A DNA stretch of 16,441 bases from an uncultured Muribaculaceae bacterium. GTDB lineage: Bacteria; Bacteroidota; Bacteroidia; Bacteroidales; Muribaculaceae. Positions 12,391-16,441 of this stretch are shown in pieces. The notes beneath the pieces were generated by a model. That model saw only the letters and a list, made by a program, of their open reading frames with translations. It made no database searches and was not told where the DNA came from. Location of the stretch: positions 1-16,441 of the forward strand of contig CABUTS010000064.1 in the NCBI GenBank assembly GCA_902494515.1. The letters run 5' to 3'. Position 1 is the stretch's first letter; each line of letters opens with the position of its first letter. Made by a program: the position numbers and the translations under genes.

Positions 12391-14451
12391 TTACTTGGCG
12401 AGCTTGGAGTCGATGAGCTTGATCTTGTCTTCGATGCCCTTGAGGTCGTCTTTGATGCGCTGGATGCGGCGCTCCATTTCGCGGACCATGGAGTCGCCCG
12501 ACTTGCTCTTGGAGGAGAGGAAGCCGAGGTTGTTCTCGTAGGTTTTCAGCTCGTTGCGCTTGATTTCGAAGGCGCGGAGGATGCGTTCGCGTTCGCGGTA
12601 GAGTTTCTGCTCGTCGGAGCCCATCTCCTTGATGACATCCTCGAAGCGCGACATGTTGCCGCGGTCGCGGCCCATGCGGTTGTAGAGGGCATCGCAGACG
12701 GCGCGGTATTCCTCGTAGAGTTTGTCCTTCTCGCGGAAAGGCACATGGCCGATTTCCTGCCATTTTGCCTGCAGTTCCTTGACCTTGGGCATGGCTTCGG
12801 CGCGGGGAGCGTCGAGGGGAATCTCCTTCAGGGCGGCGATGACGTCGCGTTTGGCCTTGAGGTTGGCCTGTTCCGCCGAGCGGCTTTCGGAGAGGTTGGC
12901 CTTGCGGGCTTCGAAGAAGGCGTCGCAGGCAGCCTGGAAGCGGTGCCAGATGTTGTCGGAATGTTTTTTGGGCACGGTGCCGATCGACTTCCATTCCTTC
13001 TGGAGTTTCACGAGCTCGTCGGCGGTTTTGCGCCAGTCGGTGGAGTCGCGGAGGGCTTCGGCGCGTTCGCAGAGGCGGGTCTTCTTCTCGAGGTTCTCGG
13101 CGAGTTCATCCTTCATCTTGCGGTAGTGCTCGGCCTTGAGAGTGAAGAACTTGTCGCAGACGGCGCGGAAGCGGGCGAAGAGGGAGTTGTTGATTTTGGC
13201 GGAAGCGAAACCGAGCTTCTTCCATTCCTCCTGAGCGGCGAGGATGGTGCGGGTCATTTCGTCCCAGGCGGCATAGGTGTTGAGGCTGTCGAAACTGAGA
13301 GCTTCGAGACGTTCGCAGATTTCGGTCTTGGCCTTGCCGTTTTCGGCTTCGCGCTGCTTGCGTTCCTCGAAGTAAGCCTGATATTTCTTGTTGACGGCGG
13401 TCGAGGCGTCCTTGAAGCGAGCCCAGATGGATTCGCGCTGCTCCTTGGCGACGGGACCGGTCTGGCGCCATTCGTCGTGGAGGTTCTGCAGGCGCTTGAA
13501 AGCCAGGACGATGTCCTCTTCGCTGTTGAGCTTTTCAGCCTCTTCGCAGAGGAGGGTCTTCAGCTCGAGATTCTTGCGGAAGTCGTAGTCGCGGAGGTCC
13601 TTGTTAACCTTCAGCTGGTCGTAGAACTGCTCTACGGCCCCCTGATAGTTCTTCCAGAGCTCGGTGGCTTCGGTTGCGGGGACCTCGCCGATCTCCTTGA
13701 ATTCGGTCTGGATTTCCTTCACGCGGGGGAAGGCGCGGTTTACATTATCGGTGTCGGCGGAGATGGTCTTGAGCTCCTCGATGAGGGCGAGTTTGCGGGA
13801 GAGGTTGGCCTTGCGCTCCTCCTCCTCGGCGGCAGCGAGGGCAGCCTTGCGCTCGCGCAGGGTGTTCATGAGGTTCTTGAACTCCTCTTCGGTGGGGTCG
13901 AGGGCGGGGATGAACGACTCGGCGTCTTTGCCCTCGGCTATATGGGCGGCCAGTTCGGCCTCCTGTTCGAGTTTGCGGATGGCATAGAAACGCTGTTTGA
14001 GATGTGCAATCTCCTCGCGGGAAATTTCCACGGCTTCGGCGGCAGCGAGCTGGGTGAGGTAGGCCATGACCTCCTCCTTGGTCTTGAGTTCGGGACCCTT
14101 GGGAGCTTCGGGCTTTTCATCGGCGGGGATGGCGTCGACCTGTTCAGTGTCAACAGGTTCGGCGACAGGCTCGGCGTCCTTGCGGGCTTCGTCGGCGGCA
14201 GCTTCGGCGTTGTCGTCGGCTTCCACGGCCTCGATGGCGTCGAGGTTGGCAGCGGAGTCGACTTCGACGGCGTCGCGCTCGGCCTGAATCAGTTTTTCAG
14301 TGGCTTGCTGCGTTTTTTCTTCAGCTTCAGCAGCCTGAACTTCAGGAGATTCGGCGGCAGAAGCGGGAGATTCGGGGGCGGCTGCGGGGGCAGCTTGGGA
14401 GGTGGCTTCCTCGGGCTTGATAGCCTCGGGGACAAGATCACGCGTTTCCAT
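12391..14451 (-). CDS. DUF349 repeat protein with an acidic, Ala/Glu-rich N-terminus
   Basis: The 686-residue protein has a disordered N-terminal region (about 1-120) rich in Ala, Glu, Pro and Asp. A helical segment follows, then five consecutive DUF349 units at about 220-282, 292-362, 372-440, 450-520 and 530-592. Each unit has a W-(K/R/Q)-x-(I/L/T)-G-like turn followed by a (L/I)(W/F/Y)xxF/YxxAxDxFF-type helix, for example EWKSIGTVP with IWHRFQAACDAFF. The C-terminal about 90 residues are charged and predicted coiled coil. The cellular function of DUF349 proteins is not well established, so no role is assigned. There is no signal peptide or membrane span. It has its own promoter and terminator and is probably monocistronic. 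Confidence 0.9.
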   Translation of the reverse strand: METRDLVPEAIKPEEATSQAAPAAAPESPASAAESPEVQAAEAEEKTQQATEKLIQAERDAVEVDSAANLDAIEAVEADDNAEAAADEARKDAEPVAEPVDTEQVDAIPADEKPEAPKGPELKTKEEVMAYLTQLAAAEAVEISREEIAHLKQRFYAIRKLEQEAELAAHIAEGKDAESFIPALDPTEEEFKNLMNTLRERKAALAAAEEEERKANLSRKLALIEELKTISADTDNVNRAFPRVKEIQTEFKEIGEVPATEATELWKNYQGAVEQFYDQLKVNKDLRDYDFRKNLELKTLLCEEAEKLNSEEDIVLAFKRLQNLHDEWRQTGPVAKEQRESIWARFKDASTAVNKKYQAYFEERKQREAENGKAKTEICERLEALSFDSLNTYAAWDEMTRTILAAQEEWKKLGFASAKINNSLFARFRAVCDKFFTLKAEHYRKMKDELAENLEKKTRLCERAEALRDSTDWRKTADELVKLQKEWKSIGTVPKKHSDNIWHRFQAACDAFFEARKANLSESRSAEQANLKAKRDVIAALKEIPLDAPRAEAMPKVKELQAKWQEIGHVPFREKDKLYEEYRAVCDALYNRMGRDRGNMSRFEDVIKEMGSDEQKLYRERERILRAFEIKRNELKTYENNLGFLSSKSKSGDSMVREMERRIQRIKDDLKGIEDKIKLIDSKLAK

Positions 14452-14544
14452 AAAAAGAAAAAATTAGAAATGAGGGCACGGGGACAACGACCCTTGCGTG
14501 GGGGCCGGAGTCCTCTTTAACTATAGCAAAATGGAGAGAGCCGT

Positions 14545-14578
14545 CAAATATACAAATTATTTTTCAGATGCGGGCAAA
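14545..14578 (-). promoter_or_regulatory. Probable promoter of the DUF349 gene
   Basis: On the minus strand TATATTTG (14545-14552) matches TAnnTTTG. TTTG lies at 14575-14578, but the spacer is 22 bases, slightly longer than usual. The region 14540-14630 is strongly AT-rich. The leader to the ATG at 14451 would be about 87 nt. Confidence 0.55.
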
Positions 14579-14630
14579 ATTTCAGCAAATTTTTTTAGAA
14601 TTAACTGAAAATTTGAGAATTAGAGGGAAT

Positions 14631-14656
14631 CGTCCGAGTTTTGAGGTTCACGGACG
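14631..14656 (-). terminator. Weak candidate terminator after the M16 peptidase gene
   Basis: CGTCCG (14631-14636) pairs with CGGACG (14651-14656) around a 14-base loop, 24 bases after the peptidase stop on the minus strand. No T-tract follows directly, though an AT-rich stretch begins about 10 bases further on. The call is weak. Confidence 0.25.
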
Positions 14657-14679
14657 GAGGCCTGGCGGGCCGCTGCCAT

Positions 14680-15915
14680 TCAGTCTTGCGGGCGGTAAAT
14701 CAGGGTAGAGGAGCGGGCCGGGTCGAGGACCTGACGGGCGGCGCGGCGGAGGTCGTCGGGGGTGACGGCGCGGTAGCGGGCGAGATTCTCCTCGAAGGTT
14801 TCGCCGTGGAATTCGGCGTAGGCGAGGTCCTGACCTTTCTGCACGGCCTGCATGCGGGAGAATAGGCGGTCGCTCTCCACCCGGGTTTTGCAGCGCTCGA
14901 GCTCGCGGTCGGTCGGGCCGTCCTCTTTAAGGCGCTGAAGTTCAGCGCTGATGGCGTCGAGAGCGGCTTTTTCGGCCTCGGGACTATTGTCGAGCAGACG
15001 GGCGTTGACGAGCAGCAGCCCGGGGTGCTCGGTGCCGAGAATCGAGGCGTCGATGTCGGTGAAAAGTTTGCCGGGAGTGAGCAGGTTGCGGTAAAAACGG
15101 GAGGCTTTGCCGTTGGCCAGCACGTCGGTGACGAGGTCGGTGGCGGCGTAGAGTTCCGAGCCGTAGGCACCCATCGGGAAACCGATTGAGATTGCGGTCT
15201 GCGGCACCTTGCCGGAGGTTTCGAGCAGCCGCGGAGCTGTCGGAAGGGGTTCGTCGGCGTAAAGACGCGGGGCGATGGCGCGCCGGGGGATGTTGCCGTA
15301 CCATTTTTCCACAAGGTGGTGCAGATGGTCGGGGCTGACGTTGCCGACGACGGTCAGCACGGCGTTGTTCGGGGCGTAATGACTGAAAAACCAGTCCTTT
15401 ACGTCCTGCTGGGTGGTCTGCTCGATTTCGTCGAATGAGCGGCCGATGACCGGGACGCCGTAGGGGTGGGTGGGGTAGCAGAGACCGTAGAATTTATGGG
15501 CGAGGTCGCCGTACGGGCGGTTGAGGCACACCTGCTTGAACTCCTCGACGACCACCGAACGCTGCACTTCGAGGGCTTTGTCGGAGAAGGCCAGGGAGAG
15601 CATGCGGTCGCTTTCGAGCCATAGGGCAGTAGCGATGTTCTGGGCGGGAATCTGGTCGTAGAACAGGGTGAAGTCCGCTGAGGTGTAGGCGTTTGAGTAT
15701 CCGCCAGCCTCCTGGAGCGGTCCGTCGAAGTCGGGGATGTTGGCGGAGCCGCCGAACATCAGGTGCTCGAAAAGGTGGGCCATGCCGGTGTGGTCGCGGG
15801 CCTCGTCGCGCGCGCCTACATTATATAATGTGGTGACGGTGGCGATGTAGGCCGCCGGGTCGTAGCAGTGGACCACCCGCAGTCCGTTCGGGAGCGTGAA
15901 TCGGAAAATCTCCAT
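14680..15915 (-). CDS. M16 family zinc metallopeptidase
   Basis: M16 peptidases use an inverted zinc motif HxxEH. Here it is HLFEH with His47, Glu50 and His51, and the third ligand is probably Glu124 or Glu125 in RSVVVEEF. The 411-residue length fits a single-subunit half (one active domain plus the second M16 domain, about 165-350), similar to processing-peptidase-like bacterial proteins. Family hallmarks are FTLPNGLRVV near the N-terminus, GMAHLFEHLMFGGS, and NAVLTVVGNVSPD in the second domain. There is no obvious signal peptide, as the start MEIFRFTLPNG goes directly into the domain, so a cytoplasmic location is likely. It starts 6 bases after the stop of the upstream prolyl isomerase gene, so they are probably co-transcribed and co-translated. 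Confidence 0.95.
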   Translation of the reverse strand: MEIFRFTLPNGLRVVHCYDPAAYIATVTTLYNVGARDEARDHTGMAHLFEHLMFGGSANIPDFDGPLQEAGGYSNAYTSADFTLFYDQIPAQNIATALWLESDRMLSLAFSDKALEVQRSVVVEEFKQVCLNRPYGDLAHKFYGLCYPTHPYGVPVIGRSFDEIEQTTQQDVKDWFFSHYAPNNAVLTVVGNVSPDHLHHLVEKWYGNIPRRAIAPRLYADEPLPTAPRLLETSGKVPQTAISIGFPMGAYGSELYAATDLVTDVLANGKASRFYRNLLTPGKLFTDIDASILGTEHPGLLLVNARLLDNSPEAEKAALDAISAELQRLKEDGPTDRELERCKTRVESDRLFSRMQAVQKGQDLAYAEFHGETFEENLARYRAVTPDDLRRAARQVLDPARSSTLIYRPQD

Positions 15916-15921
15916 CCGGGA

Positions 15922-16441
15922 TTATTTCTTGACCACCTTCATCGATATGATGCGGATGTCGTCGACGGGACGGTCGGCGGCGTCGGTCTGGTATTTTTCG
16001 ATTTTCTCAACGACATCCATGCCTGAAACGACTTCGCCGTAGACGGTGTACTGGCCGTCGAGGTGCGGTGTGCCGCCGACGGTGGTGTAGGCCTGGCGCT
16101 GGGCGTCGGTCAGCAGGGCGGGAGTTGCGGCTGCCTCAGCCTCGGTTTTGGCGATAAGCTCCTGACGGAGAGCTTCGAGGCCTTCGCGGTCGCGGTTCTT
16201 GCGGAGGGTGATGATGGAGTCGCGGTATTGCTGCTGCAGGCGGTCGAAGATTTCCTGCTGCTGGCGCATCTTCATCTGCTGCTCGAGCTGGGTGAGCTGC
16301 TCGGGGGTGTAGGTCTTGCCGGTGACGATGTAGAACTGGCAGCCGGAAGAGCGGCGTTCGGGGTTCACCTGGTCGGCCTGCCGGGCTGCGGCGAGGGCGC
16401 CGCGGTGGTGGAAGTGCTTGGGATAGACGATTTCGGCGGGG
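15922..16441 (-). CDS. Cyclophilin-type peptidyl-prolyl cis-trans isomerase (partial, N-terminus beyond the right edge)
   Basis: The frame is open to the window edge, so the gene starts outside; a GTG at 16366-16368 lies inside the domain and is not the start. The visible part has PAEIVYPKHFHHRGALAAAR, then GCQFYIVTGK, the cyclophilin core, and YGEVVSGMDVVEKI near the C-terminus. Between them lies an insertion of roughly 70 residues rich in Gln, Glu, Lys and Arg (from TYTPEQLTQLEQQM), probably coiled coil. Inserted cyclophilins of this kind occur in Bacteroidales. The enzyme isomerises Xaa-Pro bonds to assist folding. The position usually held by Ser in SGSQF is Cys here. Localisation cannot be judged without the N-terminus. 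Confidence 0.92.
   Translation of the reverse strand, partial: PAEIVYPKHFHHRGALAAARQADQVNPERRSSGCQFYIVTGKTYTPEQLTQLEQQMKMRQQQEIFDRLQQQYRDSIITLRKNRDREGLEALRQELIAKTEAEAAATPALLTDAQRQAYTTVGGTPHLDGQYTVYGEVVSGMDVVEKIEKYQTDAADRPVDDIRIISMKVVKK

Noticed and set aside
12355..14520. A 721-codon plus-strand open frame opposite the DUF349 gene
   Set aside because: It is an antisense shadow of a GC-rich gene with strong codon bias. Its product is a low-complexity mix of Val, Leu, Gly, Glu and Phe with no family motifs, while the minus strand encodes clear DUF349 repeats, a promoter and a terminator.
16366..16368. GTG as the start of the prolyl isomerase gene
   Set aside because: The same frame continues upstream to the window edge with conserved cyclophilin residues (EIVYPKHFHHRGALAAARQ), so the true start is outside the window.
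1..16441. tRNA, rRNA, insertion sequence or prophage genes
   Set aside because: No cloverleaf, rRNA-like stretch, transposase, integrase or phage structural motif was seen by eye on either strand. The only foreign-looking piece is the short methylase-like relic at 3141-3314.

Overview
This window looks like chromosomal DNA of a GC-rich member of the Bacteroidales, most plausibly the gut family Muribaculaceae. This rests on the PorX-type regulator with a PglZ domain, upstream regions that match the Bacteroidetes promoter pattern (TTTG or TTG, 19-20 bases, then TAnnTTTG) rather than sigma-70 boxes, the yceD-rpmF-fabH-era-der gene order, and cyclophilin and lipoprotein types typical of the order. 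The family-level placement is inference. Almost all genes are core housekeeping genes, and nothing in the window is a clear new system.

Layout. Positions 1-3090 (+ strand): the end of an unidentified protein with a Pro/Ala/Lys repeat tail, then porX, tsaE and birA, tightly spaced and probably co-transcribed. Positions 3091-3372: a convergent spacer with a short decayed fragment resembling the C-terminus of a restriction-modification methylase, plus small repeats. Positions 3373-6048 (- strand): a membrane-anchored DNA/RNA nuclease downstream of a TPR/OmpA-like lipoprotein, forming a two-gene operon with a recognisable promoter. Positions 6049-6616: an AT-rich divergent spacer with a promoter and strong terminator that together suggest a small RNA of about 150 nt, followed by a very GC-rich palindromic stretch. 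Positions 6617-7256 (+): rubrerythrin and a bidirectional terminator.

Positions 7384-12206 (- strand): the conserved cluster yceD, rpmF, fabH, era, der, which links ribosome assembly (YceD, L32, Era, Der) to fatty-acid initiation (FabH). It starts at an excellent promoter at 12199-12229 and has a second probable promoter before era. Positions 12231-14579 (- strand): a large DUF349 repeat protein with its own promoter, followed downstream by an unusual array of eight degenerate 15-bp repeats and a terminator. Positions 14680-16441 (- strand): an M16 zinc peptidase preceded by a cyclophilin-type prolyl isomerase that runs off the right edge.

The items most worth a second look lie between genes: the putative small RNA at about 6299-6452, the 15-bp repeat array at 12261-12390, the methylase-like remnant at 3141-3314, and the structured 263-base spacer between rpmF and fabH. 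All calls come from reading the sequence by eye. No database search or folding calculation was run.
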